Below the pieces are notes generated by a model. The model did no database searches. It was not told where the DNA came from and worked only from the letters and a program-made list of their open reading frames with translations. 64,000 bases of DNA from Halomonas sp. 1513. Its GTDB lineage: Bacteria > Pseudomonadota > Gammaproteobacteria > Pseudomonadales > Halomonadaceae. Both the position numbers and the translations under genes were made by a program. Below are positions 9,587-17,543 of the stretch, piece by piece (within the stretch, counting starts at the first letter, position 1; the number at the start of each line of letters is the position of its first letter). The stretch is taken from the NCBI GenBank assembly GCA_001971685.1, contig CP019326.1, forward strand, positions 1,302,001-1,366,000, read 5' to 3'.

Positions 9587-10675
9587 TTATTGTTGTGCGT
9601 CGATATAGGCCTGGGTGAAGCTCGGGTCGAAGCGCAGCTTGATGTTGCCCTCGTCGCCGAACACGCCCTGCGGGGTCTCGATACCCACCACGCCGGGATC
9701 GGGCGCCATGTCGCCGAGCAGGCCGTGTTCGAAGCTGAACTCCGCGACCCGCTGCATGGTCTCGAGCAGGTCGTCACTCTCGATCAGCGCGAGGGCCTCG
9801 GCAGGGTCGGTATAGAGGTAGGTGGCGTCGAGCTGGGCGCGATAGCCCTCCAGGTCGGTGCCGGCGGCCTCGGCCATCTGCGACAGCGCCTCTTCATCCT
9901 CGTCGGCCATCAGTGCCATGGTCTCGTACCAGGCGCCCACCAGGGCGTGGCCGAGTTCAGGGTAGTCGGCCAGGGTCTGGGTATTGACCACCATCAGGTC
10001 GAGGATCTCGCCGGGAATCTCGCTCGAGTCGAAGGCCAGGGTGCTGCCTTCCAGATCCGTCACGGTGGAGAGCTGCGGGTTCCAGGTCACCACCGCATCG
10101 ATACTGTCGCGGCTGGCGAACAGTCCGGCGATATCGGCGTCGCCGGTATTGACGGTGGAGACGTCGCGCTCGCTCATGCCTACGCTGTCGAGGGCGCGGG
10201 CCAGGAGGTAGTGGGAGACGCTGAACTGCACCAGGTTGACGTCACGCCCGGCGATGTCTTCGAGGCTCTCGGCATTCTTCAGCACCACGCCGTCGTTGCC
10301 ATCGGAGTAGTCGCCGACGATCAGCGCGGTGGAGTCGACGCCGCTGGCAGCGGGGATGGTCAGCGCGTCCATGTTGGTCATGGCGCAGCCGTCGACGTTA
10401 CCGGAGGTGAACTGGTTGATCGACTCGACGTAGTCATTGACCTGAACGACATCGATCTCGATACCGTACTCCTCGGCCCAGCGATCGACGATGCCGGCTT
10501 CGTCGGCATAGCCCCAGGGCATCCAGCCGGCATAGATCGACCAGCAGACGCTGAACTGGTCGCGCTCTTGAGCCTGAAGCGGGGCGGCGGTCAGTGCGGA
10601 TACCATCAGCGCGGTGGTGATGGCGGCGGCGAGGGGGAGTCGCTTGGCGGTGAAGGGACGCAGTGGCTGAGACAT
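9587..10675 (-). CDS. periplasmic substrate-binding protein of the guanidine ABC importer
   Basis: A 362-residue binding protein of the NMT1/SsuA/TauA group. An N-terminal Sec signal peptide runs to about residue 35, ending in APLQA before QERDQ. The mature part opens with FSVCWSIYAGWMPWGYADEAG, typical of urea/guanidine/nitrate-type binding proteins. A TTG start further upstream is possible in frame, but the ATG at 10675 is preferred because GGAGG lies five bases before it and the protein then starts directly with a signal peptide. It is the first gene after the guanidine-I riboswitch, with about 60 bases of leader between them. Confidence 0.92.
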   Translation of the reverse strand: MSQPLRPFTAKRLPLAAAITTALMVSALTAAPLQAQERDQFSVCWSIYAGWMPWGYADEAGIVDRWAEEYGIEIDVVQVNDYVESINQFTSGNVDGCAMTNMDALTIPAASGVDSTALIVGDYSDGNDGVVLKNAESLEDIAGRDVNLVQFSVSHYLLARALDSVGMSERDVSTVNTGDADIAGLFASRDSIDAVVTWNPQLSTVTDLEGSTLAFDSSEIPGEILDLMVVNTQTLADYPELGHALVGAWYETMALMADEDEEALSQMAEAAGTDLEGYRAQLDATYLYTDPAEALALIESDDLLETMQRVAEFSFEHGLLGDMAPDPGVVGIETPQGVFGDEGNIKLRFDPSFTQAYIDAQQ

Positions 10676-10734
10676 GGTGGCCTCCAATGGGCTCGAGAAA
10701 ATGTCGGGGGCATCGGCGCATCCAGCTGCACCTT

Positions 10735-10880
10735 ATCCTCCCGGGCTTTTCTCCCGCCGTGTAACCTTGCGCCTCGAGATAAAGTGCCCCTGCGGGCATC
10801 TCCTCTGTTGCGCCGGGTCGACGGCTCTCGGACCAGTCATCGCATCGGGGTGAGTGATGATGCGATCGGAACCCTAGCCG
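10735..10880 (-). promoter_or_regulatory. guanidine-I riboswitch (ykkC class)
   Basis: Read on the minus strand, the conserved blocks of the ykkC/guanidine-I aptamer occur in order with correct spacing: CTAGGGTTCCG (10877 to 10867), ACTGGTCCGAGAG (10837 to 10825), ACACGGCGGGA (10762 to 10752), then GCCCGGGAGGAT (10746 to 10735). Between the first two blocks lies the expected first hairpin (CGATCGCATCATC and its partner). This class binds free guanidinium and turns on genes for its export or breakdown. It stands directly ahead of the importer, DUF1989, carboxylase and allophanate hydrolase genes, which form one minus-strand operon. I do not see a T-rich intrinsic terminator between the aptamer and the first ATG, so control may be at translation initiation or through Rho. 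Confidence 0.96.
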
Positions 10881-11119
10881 TCCATTGGAACCTGAATTGT
10901 CTGGCAGCCGATGATGCGCTGCCGATACCCCGTATCTCTCTGTTCAAGGCAAGATGGATGCCCGTTAGGGGGTTCTTGTTGCCTAAACAGCAGCTTGGGT
11001 GTGTCTGGTCGCCCGTGCCGTCGGGCCGTGGTGGGTGTGAGTGTTTGTTGCTGGTGCAACAACCGCCGTGCGAGCACTGATGTGGTGCATGGCGTGAGAA
11101 TTGCCCTGATGCAGAACCG
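10881..11119. promoter_or_regulatory. intergenic region upstream of the riboswitch, with a palindrome
   Basis: These 239 bases, between the riboswitch and the end of epmB, must hold the promoter of the guanidine operon. The clearest feature is a perfect inverted repeat TTGTTGC-TGGT-GCAACAA (11045-11051 with 11056-11062). It could be an operator for a nitrogen or local regulator, or an RNA hairpin. I found no convincing sigma-54 or strong sigma-70 boxes. No gene is visible. Confidence 0.45.
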
Positions 11120-12160
11120 CTATAGCGGCGTCTTGCTTGCCTCGCCGGGTATCTCGCGCACCAGGCGCGGCATCAGAAAGCCCGGCAGGGCCTTGCGCAG
11201 CTCCGCGACCAGCGCGCGGGCATCAACGTCGGACACGTCGAAGTGCGCCGCCCCCGCCACCGGGTCGAGCACGTGGAGGTAGTAGGGCAGCACGCCGGCT
11301 TCGAACAGCCGCTCGGAGAGCGCCGCCAGGGCATCGGCGCTGTCGTTGACGCCGCGCAGCAGCACGCTCTGGTTGAGCAGGGTGACGCCGGCGCGCGTCA
11401 GCCGCGCGCAGGCTGCCACCACTGCGTCGTCGATCTCGTTGGCGTGGTTGATATGCAGCACCACCACCTTCTGCAGCCGCGTGGCGGCCAGCCAGTCGAT
11501 CAGGGTCGCGTCGATGCGTTCGGGGATCACCACCGGCAGGCGGGTGTGGATGCGCAGCCGCCTGAGATGGGGGATCGCCTCGAGTTCGCCCACCAGCCAG
11601 GCGAGCTGGCGGTCGCTGGCGGCCAGCGGGTCGCCGCCGGAGAGGATCGCCTCGTGAATGCTGCTGTCGTCGCGCAGGTAGTCGAGGCTCTCCTGCCACT
11701 GCGCCCGCGAGGGGGCGTTGGCGTCGTAGGGGAAGTGGCGCCGAAAACAGTAGCGGCAGTTGATGGCGCAGGTCGGGCTGGCGATCAGCAGCACCCGGCC
11801 GGCGTACTTGTGGATCAGCCCGCGACGCGGGGTATGCGCCGCCTCGGCCAGCGGGTCGTTGACGAACCCCGCGGGGGTCTCGGCTTCGGCGGCCAGCGGC
11901 AGGATCTGGCGCAGCAGCGGGTCGTGGGGATCGCCGGGGACGATGCGGGCCAGATACGCCTCGGGCACGCACACCTCGAACAGCGCATGTCCGGTCGCGG
12001 CGCCGGGTAGCCAGGCGTGGTCGAGCCCCAGCCGCCGGCAGAGTGCCTCAGGGCTACGGATCGCCTGGGACAGCTGGCGCTGCCAGCGGGCCTGGTCGTG
12101 GGCGTCTGAGGCCAGCAGCGGGGTTGCGGTCTGCACTTTGGCGGGGCTTCGGGTTATCAT
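11120..12160 (-). CDS. epmB: EF-P (R)-beta-lysine 2,3-aminomutase (radical SAM)
   Basis: Converts L-lysine to (R)-beta-lysine, the donor used by EpmA to modify EF-P. A radical SAM protein of about 346 residues with the cluster motif C-AIN-C-RY-C at residues 131, 135 and 138, plus the downstream SGGDPL and HTR motifs of lysine aminomutases (PLP and SAM binding). An in-frame GTG at 12169 is possible; I prefer the ATG at 12160 because its N-terminus ([11 protein letters not shown]) matches the length of the E. coli protein. It is divergent from efp across about 110 bases, and epmA follows efp, so the whole modification set sits together. Post-modification hydroxylation (EpmC) is not encoded here. 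Confidence 0.93.
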   Translation of the reverse strand: MITRSPAKVQTATPLLASDAHDQARWQRQLSQAIRSPEALCRRLGLDHAWLPGAATGHALFEVCVPEAYLARIVPGDPHDPLLRQILPLAAEAETPAGFVNDPLAEAAHTPRRGLIHKYAGRVLLIASPTCAINCRYCFRRHFPYDANAPSRAQWQESLDYLRDDSSIHEAILSGGDPLAASDRQLAWLVGELEAIPHLRRLRIHTRLPVVIPERIDATLIDWLAATRLQKVVVLHINHANEIDDAVVAACARLTRAGVTLLNQSVLLRGVNDSADALAALSERLFEAGVLPYYLHVLDPVAGAAHFDVSDVDARALVAELRKALPGFLMPRLVREIPGEASKTPL

Positions 12161-12268
12161 GCGGCACACTCAACATGGCAAGGCGGTGGGCGAGGCTCGT
12201 CGTCGACATTTTCTCTGCGCGTGAGCCGGGCCACCGGTTTACGGCGTCAGCATCATCAGCGAGGCATC

Positions 12269-12835
12269 ATGGCGAACTATTCTACCAACGAATTCAAGGG
12301 CGGTCTGAAGGTCATGCTCGACGGCGACCCCTGCTCGATTGTGGAGAACGAATTCGTCAAGCCGGGCAAGGGCCAGGCCTTCAGTCGTGTCAAACTCCGC
12401 AACCTGATGACCGGCCGGGTCTGGGAGCGCACCTTCAAGTCCGGCGAATCGCTGGAAGGTGCCGACGTCCTCGAGCTGGAGATGGAGTACCTCTACTCAG
12501 ACGGCGAGATGTGGTACTTCATGATGACCGATGGCTCCTTCGAGCAGTATGCCGCGGAGAAACGCGCCCTGGGCGACACCGAGAAGTGGCTCAAGGAGCA
12601 GGTGGCCTACACCATCACCCTGTGGGACGACAAGGTGATCAACGTCAACCCGCCCAACTTCATCGAGCTGGAAGTCGTCGAGACCGACCCCGGCCTCAAG
12701 GGCGACACCGCCCAGGGCGGCTCCAAGCCGGCCACACTTTCGTCGGGTGCCGTGGTGCGCGTGCCGCTGTTTATCAACCAGGGCGAAGTACTCAAGATCG
12801 ATACCCGCTCCGGCGAGTACGTTTCTAGGGCCTGA
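12269..12835 (+). CDS. efp: elongation factor P
   Basis: Relieves ribosome stalling at polyproline stretches. It is 188 residues, the same length as the E. coli protein. The tip loop [11 protein letters not shown] carries Lys34, the residue that receives beta-lysine in the EpmA/EpmB type of EF-P. Open frame extends upstream to 12221, but MANYSTNEF at 12269 is the universal family start. Flanking epmB and epmA confirm the modification type. A hairpin follows the stop codon before epmA. Confidence 0.97.
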   Translation: MANYSTNEFKGGLKVMLDGDPCSIVENEFVKPGKGQAFSRVKLRNLMTGRVWERTFKSGESLEGADVLELEMEYLYSDGEMWYFMMTDGSFEQYAAEKRALGDTEKWLKEQVAYTITLWDDKVINVNPPNFIELEVVETDPGLKGDTAQGGSKPATLSSGAVVRVPLFINQGEVLKIDTRSGEYVSRA

Positions 12836-12861
12836 CAAGCCGCGGTTTCGTACTTTCCCCA

Positions 12862-12903
12862 CGAAGGCCATGCTGTTTCTCGGCGTGGCCTTCGCCGTTT
12901 CTT
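12862..12903 (+). terminator. hairpin between efp and epmA, weak terminator or attenuator
   Basis: Arms 12862-12872 and 12884-12894 (CGAAGGCCATG with CGTGGCCTTCG) pair over 11 positions with one G-T wobble, followed by a short broken T tract (CCGTTTCTT). It lies in the 80-base gap after efp. It could let efp be expressed well above epmA, with readthrough supplying the enzyme. The T tract is poor, so full termination is uncertain. Confidence 0.5.
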
Positions 12904-12915
12904 GAGGACATCGTT

Positions 12916-13890
12916 ATGGCGACCGACTGGCGACCAACGGCGGAGATTACGACGCTGCGCGAGCGCGCCCGGCTGATCGGCGCGCTACGGGCGTTCTTCG
13001 CCGAGCGCGATGTGCTCGAGGTGGAGACCCCGGCGCTGGGCCACGGCGGCAGCAGCGACGTGCACCTGGCCTCGCTGTCGACCCAGGCGACCACTCCGGA
13101 CGGCCGCGAGAGGCTGTGGCTGCAGACCTCGCCGGAATTCCATATGAAGCGGCTGCTGGCCGCAGGCTCAGGGCCTATCTTTCAGCTGGCGCGCAGCTTC
13201 CGCGACGGCGAGGTGGGGCGGCGCCACAATATCGAATTCACCATGCTCGAGTGGTACCGCCCGGGTTTCTCGCTGGGCGAGCTGATCCGCGAGTGCGATG
13301 CCCTGATCCGCCACCTGCTGCCCCAGGACCCCGGACCGCTGCGCCAGCGCCGCTATCGTGAGCTGTTTCGCGAGGCACTCGAGATTGACCCGTTTAGCGT
13401 GGCGCTGGATGAACTGCAGCGGCTAGCCTCCAAGCATGGCGGGTTGGATATGGCCGGTAGCCCCCGCGACGACTGCCTCGATCTGCTGATGAGCCTGGTG
13501 ATCGAGCCGAGCCTGGGCGTCGATGGCGTCGACGTGGTGGTCGACTATCCGGCTAGCCAGGCGGCACTTGCGCGGCGACACCGCGACCCTGAGGACGGCG
13601 AGTGGGTGGCGGCACGCTTCGAGATCTATCTGGCCGGGCTGGAGCTCGCCAACGGCTACGACGAACTCACCGACACCGCTGAGCAGCGCGCCCGCTTTAA
13701 CGCCGACAATGCCCAGCGCCGCGCGCTGGGACGCCCCGAGGTCGATATCGACGAGCGGCTGTTGGCGGCGCTGGCGGCGGGCATGCCGCCGGCCTGTGGC
13801 GTGGCGCTGGGTCTCGATCGGCTGCTGCAGCTGGCGCTGGGCAAGCAGAGCGTGGCGGAGGTCATGGCCTTTGCCACTTCACGATGTTAA
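12916..13890 (+). CDS. epmA: EF-P--(R)-beta-lysine ligase
   Basis: Attaches (R)-beta-lysine to Lys34 of EF-P using ATP. The protein is 324 residues and resembles the catalytic core of class II lysyl-tRNA synthetase without the anticodon-binding domain. Motif 2 is seen in RSFRDGEVGRRHNIEFTMLE (about residues 95-114). Motif 3 is seen near the C-terminus in GVALGLDRLLQL. The ATG at 12916 follows a GAGG box. It lies 80 bases downstream of efp on the same strand. Missing tRNA-binding domain and genomic context separate it from lysS. Confidence 0.95.
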   Translation: MATDWRPTAEITTLRERARLIGALRAFFAERDVLEVETPALGHGGSSDVHLASLSTQATTPDGRERLWLQTSPEFHMKRLLAAGSGPIFQLARSFRDGEVGRRHNIEFTMLEWYRPGFSLGELIRECDALIRHLLPQDPGPLRQRRYRELFREALEIDPFSVALDELQRLASKHGGLDMAGSPRDDCLDLLMSLVIEPSLGVDGVDVVVDYPASQAALARRHRDPEDGEWVAARFEIYLAGLELANGYDELTDTAEQRARFNADNAQRRALGRPEVDIDERLLAALAAGMPPACGVALGLDRLLQLALGKQSVAEVMAFATSRC

Positions 13891-13942
13891 AGCGGTAGTT
13901 AAGCGTTAAGCGACTTTCACCGCTCGGGGCTGATCCGTCGAC

Positions 13943-14038
13943 AGGCCTACACGGGGGCGCTGTGAACCCTTCCCTGGGCGCTACTTCTTCCTTCCCTGGA
14001 AGAAGACCCCCGTTTCGACCTATCCCCGGCGCCCTTCG
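13943..14038 (+). repeat. dispersed intergenic repeat, copy A
   Basis: A stretch of about 95 bases between epmA and psd is closely similar to the reverse complement of 24254-24350. Shared cores include GGGCGCTGT, CCCTGGGCGCTACTT and CCTTCCCTGGAA. The centre is a perfect 8-bp hairpin, CTTCTTCC (13984-13991) with GGAAGAAG (13998-14005), loop TTCCCT. In copy B one base pair of this stem is changed on both sides (CTTTTTCC with GGAAAAAG). Such a family of short structured repeats is typical of REP-like elements. The frame through it encoding a NPSLGATSSFPG-like peptide is not a gene. Confidence 0.8.
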
Positions 14039-14884
14039 CTATGGGGTGGTAAGCGCGCCCAGCGACTGCCCCATGCGCACCGTATCTCCAAACGCGAGGG
14101 CGTCCTCATCGAAGGGCATCTCCTCCGCGAAGCACATCACCACCGTGGAGCCGAGCTTGAAGCGGCCCATCTCGGCGCCGCGCTCGAGGGTGATGGGAGC
14201 GTCGAAGCGGATCGACTGCACCTCGTTGCCCAGCGGCGTGACCTGGCCGGCCCACACCGTCTCGATGCCGGCGACGATCATCGCCCCCACCAGCACCATG
14301 GCCATGGGACCGCGCTCGGTATCGAAGATGCATACCAGCCGCTCGTTGCGGGCGAACAGCGCCGGCACGTGGTCGGCGGTGGCCTGGTTGACGGAAAAGA
14401 TCCGCCCCGGCACGTAGATCATCTCGCGCAGGGTGCCGGTCAGCGGCATGTGCACGCGGTGGTAGTCGCGGGGGGAGAGGTAGACGGTGGCGAAGCTGCC
14501 CTGGCGGAAGGGCTCGGCGCGCTGCATGTCGCCCCCCAGCAGGCTGGTGACCGAATAGGCCTGGCCCTTGGCCTGCACCAGGGTACCGTGGCGGGTCACG
14601 CCGAACTGCGACAGGGTACCGTCGGCGGGGCACAGCAGCCCTTCACTGAGCGGGCGGGCGTCGGCCTTGAGGGCGCGGGTAAAAAAGGCGTTGAAGCAGG
14701 CGTAGGCGGTGGGGTCAGGCTCGGCGGCCTGGCTCATGTCGACCTTGAAGCGACGGATAAAGGCCTTGATCAGCAGGTTCTTGAGCCAGCCGATGCGCGT
14801 CTCGGCGAGCTTGCCCACCAGTCGCGAGATCAGGTGGTGGGGCAGCGGGTACTGGATCAGGGCGAACAGCTTGGCTAGGGACAC
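14039..14884 (-). CDS. psd: phosphatidylserine decarboxylase proenzyme
   Basis: Makes phosphatidylethanolamine from phosphatidylserine at the inner membrane. The 281-residue proenzyme has the self-cleavage motif LGST at 245-248; Ser247 becomes the pyruvoyl group of the alpha chain. Asp88 (in CPADGT) and His145 (in YHRVHMP) supply the rest of the processing triad. The start is a GTG at 14884, chosen because [15 protein letters not shown] aligns with the family N-terminus. The rhodanese gene lies 78 bases upstream on the same strand. Confidence 0.96.
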   Translation of the reverse strand: MSLAKLFALIQYPLPHHLISRLVGKLAETRIGWLKNLLIKAFIRRFKVDMSQAAEPDPTAYACFNAFFTRALKADARPLSEGLLCPADGTLSQFGVTRHGTLVQAKGQAYSVTSLLGGDMQRAEPFRQGSFATVYLSPRDYHRVHMPLTGTLREMIYVPGRIFSVNQATADHVPALFARNERLVCIFDTERGPMAMVLVGAMIVAGIETVWAGQVTPLGNEVQSIRFDAPITLERGAEMGRFKLGSTVVMCFAEEMPFDEDALAFGDTVRMGQSLGALTTP

Positions 14885-14962
14885 GTGGAGATGGCTCTCT
14901 TAAAGGCTTCGGAGTAGAGGTGGTGGTATCGATCTTGACGCTGGGAGATAGCCGCTTCCCGC

Positions 14963-15793
14963 TCACTTCTCTATCGGCGTATCGTCGCGGTTGCCCCACT
15001 CCTTCCAGGAGCCGGCGTAGGCGCGTATCTTCTCGAAGCCCAGCGCCTTGCCCACCAGCCAGGTCAGGCCGCTGCGATGGTGGCCCTGACAGTGAGTGAT
15101 CACTTCCTTGTCGGGGGTCAGGCCCAGCGCCTCGAGTTCGGTGATCAGCTCGGCGTAGTCGCGGATGCGCAGGCCGCGCTCGGCGTCCATGGCGCGAGTC
15201 CACTCCATGTTCACCGCGCCGGGGATATGGCCGAGGTGTTTGTTGTGGCCCTTCTCACCGGCGTACTCCTCGGGGGAGCGGGCGTCCCATACCGCGAACT
15301 GGCGATCACCGATGCGCTCCTTGATTCCCTCGACGTCGATATTGACCTCGGGGTTGAGGATCTCCGCCTGGTAGTCGCTGGGCGTCGGCTCGCTGGCCTG
15401 CTGCGATACTTCGAGCCCCTCCTGGCGCCAGGCGTGGATGCCGCCGTTGAGGTAGGAGTAGCGGGTATGGCCGATCAGCTCCAGGGTCCACAGCAGGCGC
15501 CCGGCCCAGCCGCCGCCCTCGTCGTCGTAGGCCACCACGTGGCTGTCGCGGGTCAGCCCCAGCGACGCGAACAGCGCTGAGAGCGCCGCGACGTCGGGCA
15601 CATCGTTGGGCACCTCGCCGCTGCCGCGCACCAGCCGGCGGTGGTCGAGGAACAGCGCGCCGGGCACGTGACCCTCGGCGTAGCTTTCGGCCTTGAGCGG
15701 TACGTCGATGATCAGCAACTCAGGGGCCTCGAGGTGCTCGGCCAGCTGGTCCGGCTCGACGATCAACGGCAGGAGGTTGGCTTCAGAGCTCAT
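14963..15793 (-). CDS. thiosulfate sulfurtransferase (two-domain rhodanese)
   Basis: A tandem rhodanese of 276 residues: an inactive N-terminal domain (about 10-130) and a catalytic C-terminal domain (about 150-270). The active loop is CQGHHRS with Cys235, the layout of RhdA-type thiosulfate:cyanide sulfurtransferases rather than the CG-loop of 3-mercaptopyruvate enzymes. No signal peptide, so cytoplasmic. AAGGAG six bases before the ATG at 15793 decides the start. It probably shares a transcript with psd. The physiological sulfur acceptor is unknown. Confidence 0.92.
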   Translation of the reverse strand: MSSEANLLPLIVEPDQLAEHLEAPELLIIDVPLKAESYAEGHVPGALFLDHRRLVRGSGEVPNDVPDVAALSALFASLGLTRDSHVVAYDDEGGGWAGRLLWTLELIGHTRYSYLNGGIHAWRQEGLEVSQQASEPTPSDYQAEILNPEVNIDVEGIKERIGDRQFAVWDARSPEEYAGEKGHNKHLGHIPGAVNMEWTRAMDAERGLRIRDYAELITELEALGLTPDKEVITHCQGHHRSGLTWLVGKALGFEKIRAYAGSWKEWGNRDDTPIEK

Positions 15794-15865
15794 GGGTGAC
15801 TCCTTGCGGTCTGCAATGACGTTGGGGCGATGATGGCATACTCCCACCGCGCGCGGCGAGCGGCC

Positions 15866-16894
15866 TCAGTCGCCGTCCGCCTCCAGCGAGGCGAGGATAC
15901 GACGATAGCTGGCAAACCGCTGCGGATGGATGTCGCCGCGGGCGACGGCGGCCAGCAGCGCGCAGCCGGGCTCCTCGCGGTGGCGACAGTCGCGAAAGCG
16001 GCAGCGACCGAGATAGTCGCGGAACTCGATGAAGCCCTCGGCGACCTGCTCGGCGTCGAGGTGAATGAGGCCGAACTCACGGATGCCCGGCGAGTCGATC
16101 AGCTCGCCGCCGGCGGGTAGGTGGTAGAGCATCGCCGTGGTGGTGGTGTGAGTGCCCTTGCGCGAGTCCTCGGAGAGCGCGCCGATGCGCAGCGCATGAT
16201 CGGGCAGCAGGCAGTCGATCAGCGACGACTTGCCGACCCCGCTCTGGCCGACGAACACCGAGGTGCGGCCGGTCAGGCGCTGGTGCAGGGCGTCGAGCCC
16301 GCCCTCGCGCTTGGCGCTGGCCAGCACCACCGGGTAGCCCAGCGCCTCGTAGCGGCCCAGCAGGTCGCGCAGCTCGCCACCCTGCTCCGGCAGCAGGTCG
16401 ACCTTGTTGAGCACCAGGGCCGGGGCGATGCCGGTGGCCTCGGCGGCGATCAGGTAGCGGTCGATCAGGTTGGCATGGGGCTCGGGTTCGGCGGCGAACA
16501 CGATCAGGATCTGGTCGAGATTGGCCGCCACTGGCTTGAGCTGGCCGCGGGCGTCGGGGCGCTCGAGGACGCTGTCGCGCTCGCCGCGGGCCACCACCAC
16601 GCCGCTGCCGTCGTTGGCCTGGCGCCATATCACGCGGTCGCCGGTGACCAGCCCATCCATGTTGGCGCGCATATGGCAGCGGTGGCGGTGACGCTCGCCG
16701 CTGTCATCGACGGCCTCGACGTCGAGGCTGCGGCCGAAGTGGGCGGTCACTCTGCCCGGCTGTTCGGGGCCGAATTCGCCGGCCTCGAGGCGTTCGCCAT
16801 CGCGGGCGTCGACGCGCTCGGCGCGCTTGGCGCGTTCGGCCTGGATCTTCTCGATGCGCCAGCGCTGCTGGCGGGTCAGCTTACGTTTGCTCAT
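15866..16894 (-). CDS. rsgA: ribosome small subunit-dependent GTPase A
   Basis: A late 30S maturation factor, 342 residues. Order: basic N-terminal extension, OB fold, circularly permuted GTPase with NKVD at 163-166 preceding the P-loop GQSGVGKS at 216-223, then a zinc-binding C-terminus with the pattern C...C.H..(6)C in [14 protein letters not shown]. The frame stays open far upstream, but [12 protein letters not shown] at 16894 is the family start and has AAGG five bases before it. It is divergent from orn across 54 bases that contain a perfect palindrome, the usual rsgA/orn arrangement of gammaproteobacteria. Confidence 0.96.
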   Translation of the reverse strand: MSKRKLTRQQRWRIEKIQAERAKRAERVDARDGERLEAGEFGPEQPGRVTAHFGRSLDVEAVDDSGERHRHRCHMRANMDGLVTGDRVIWRQANDGSGVVVARGERDSVLERPDARGQLKPVAANLDQILIVFAAEPEPHANLIDRYLIAAEATGIAPALVLNKVDLLPEQGGELRDLLGRYEALGYPVVLASAKREGGLDALHQRLTGRTSVFVGQSGVGKSSLIDCLLPDHALRIGALSEDSRKGTHTTTTAMLYHLPAGGELIDSPGIREFGLIHLDAEQVAEGFIEFRDYLGRCRFRDCRHREEPGCALLAAVARGDIHPQRFASYRRILASLEADGD

Positions 16895-16909
16895 GACGGC
16901 CTTGTGACG

Positions 16910-16931
16910 GGTACAATGAGAGCATTGTACC
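16910..16931. promoter_or_regulatory. perfect palindrome with opposed TACAAT boxes between rsgA and orn
   Basis: GGTACAATG (16910-16918) and CATTGTACC (16923-16931) form a perfect 9-bp inverted repeat around AGAG. Each arm contains TACAAT, a good -10 box, one reading toward orn and one toward rsgA. The -35 regions are weak. It may act as a shared symmetric promoter core or as an operator for both genes. Confidence 0.6.
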
Positions 16932-16948
16932 TCAAGGAGAGACCCCTG

Positions 16949-17518
16949 ATGGCGGATGATCAAGGCCAGGCCCCCCGCGACGACCTGCTGGTGTGGATCG
17001 ACCTGGAGATGACCGGGCTCGACCCGGCCCGTGAACGTATCATCGAAGTGGCGACGCTGATCACCAACAACCACCTCGAGGTCATCGCCGAAGGCCCGGT
17101 GATCGCGGTGCACCAGAACGCCAGCCTGCTGGAGGGCATGGACGCCTGGAACCAGAAGACCCACGGCGAGTCGGGGCTGGTCAAGCGGGTCCAGGAGAGC
17201 CGGATCGGCACCGACGAGGCCCAGCGTCAGACGCTCGAGTTCCTGCACCGCTACGTCAAGCCCGGCAGTTCGCCGATGTGTGGCAACAGCGTGCATCAGG
17301 ATCGACGCTTCCTGGAGCGCGAGATGCCCGAGCTGCTGGCCTTCTTCCACTACCGCAATCTCGACGTCTCGACCCTCAAGGAGCTGGCCAAGCGCTGGCA
17401 CCCGCAGGCGACCCAGGGCTTCGAGAAGCGCAACGTGCACCTGGCGATGGACGATATCAAGGAGTCGATCGCCGAACTCGCCCACTACCGCGAGACCTTT
17501 ATCAAGCTGCCGCAGTGA
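16949..17518 (+). CDS. orn: oligoribonuclease
   Basis: A 3'-5' exoribonuclease that finishes RNA decay by cleaving di- to pentanucleotides; it also removes pGpG, the breakdown product of c-di-GMP. Of the DEDDh active site, [10 protein letters not shown] (Asp18, Glu20) is visible near the N-terminus. It has 189 residues against 181 in E. coli. The AAGGAGA box seven bases before the ATG at 16949 decides the start (MADDQGQAP), although the frame is open upstream. A link to the c-di-GMP-controlled exopolysaccharide operon later in the window is possible but not shown. Confidence 0.96.
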   Translation: MADDQGQAPRDDLLVWIDLEMTGLDPARERIIEVATLITNNHLEVIAEGPVIAVHQNASLLEGMDAWNQKTHGESGLVKRVQESRIGTDEAQRQTLEFLHRYVKPGSSPMCGNSVHQDRRFLEREMPELLAFFHYRNLDVSTLKELAKRWHPQATQGFEKRNVHLAMDDIKESIAELAHYRETFIKLPQ

Positions 17519-17543
17519 GCGCAGCTCTTTTGTAGGCATCCTC

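Noticed and set aside
10675..10687. TTG start for the guanidine-binding protein
   Set aside because: The TTG overlaps the GGAGG ribosome site that serves the ATG at 10675; the ATG also gives a normal signal peptide.
10881..11119. Sigma-54 promoter for the guanidine operon
   Set aside because: I looked for paired GG and GC elements with the right spacing on the minus strand and found none good enough to report.
13962..14417. Plus-strand frame opening MNPSLGATSSFPG
   Set aside because: It begins in the dispersed repeat and then runs antisense to psd. The similar peptide from the second repeat copy shows the repeat, not a protein, is conserved.
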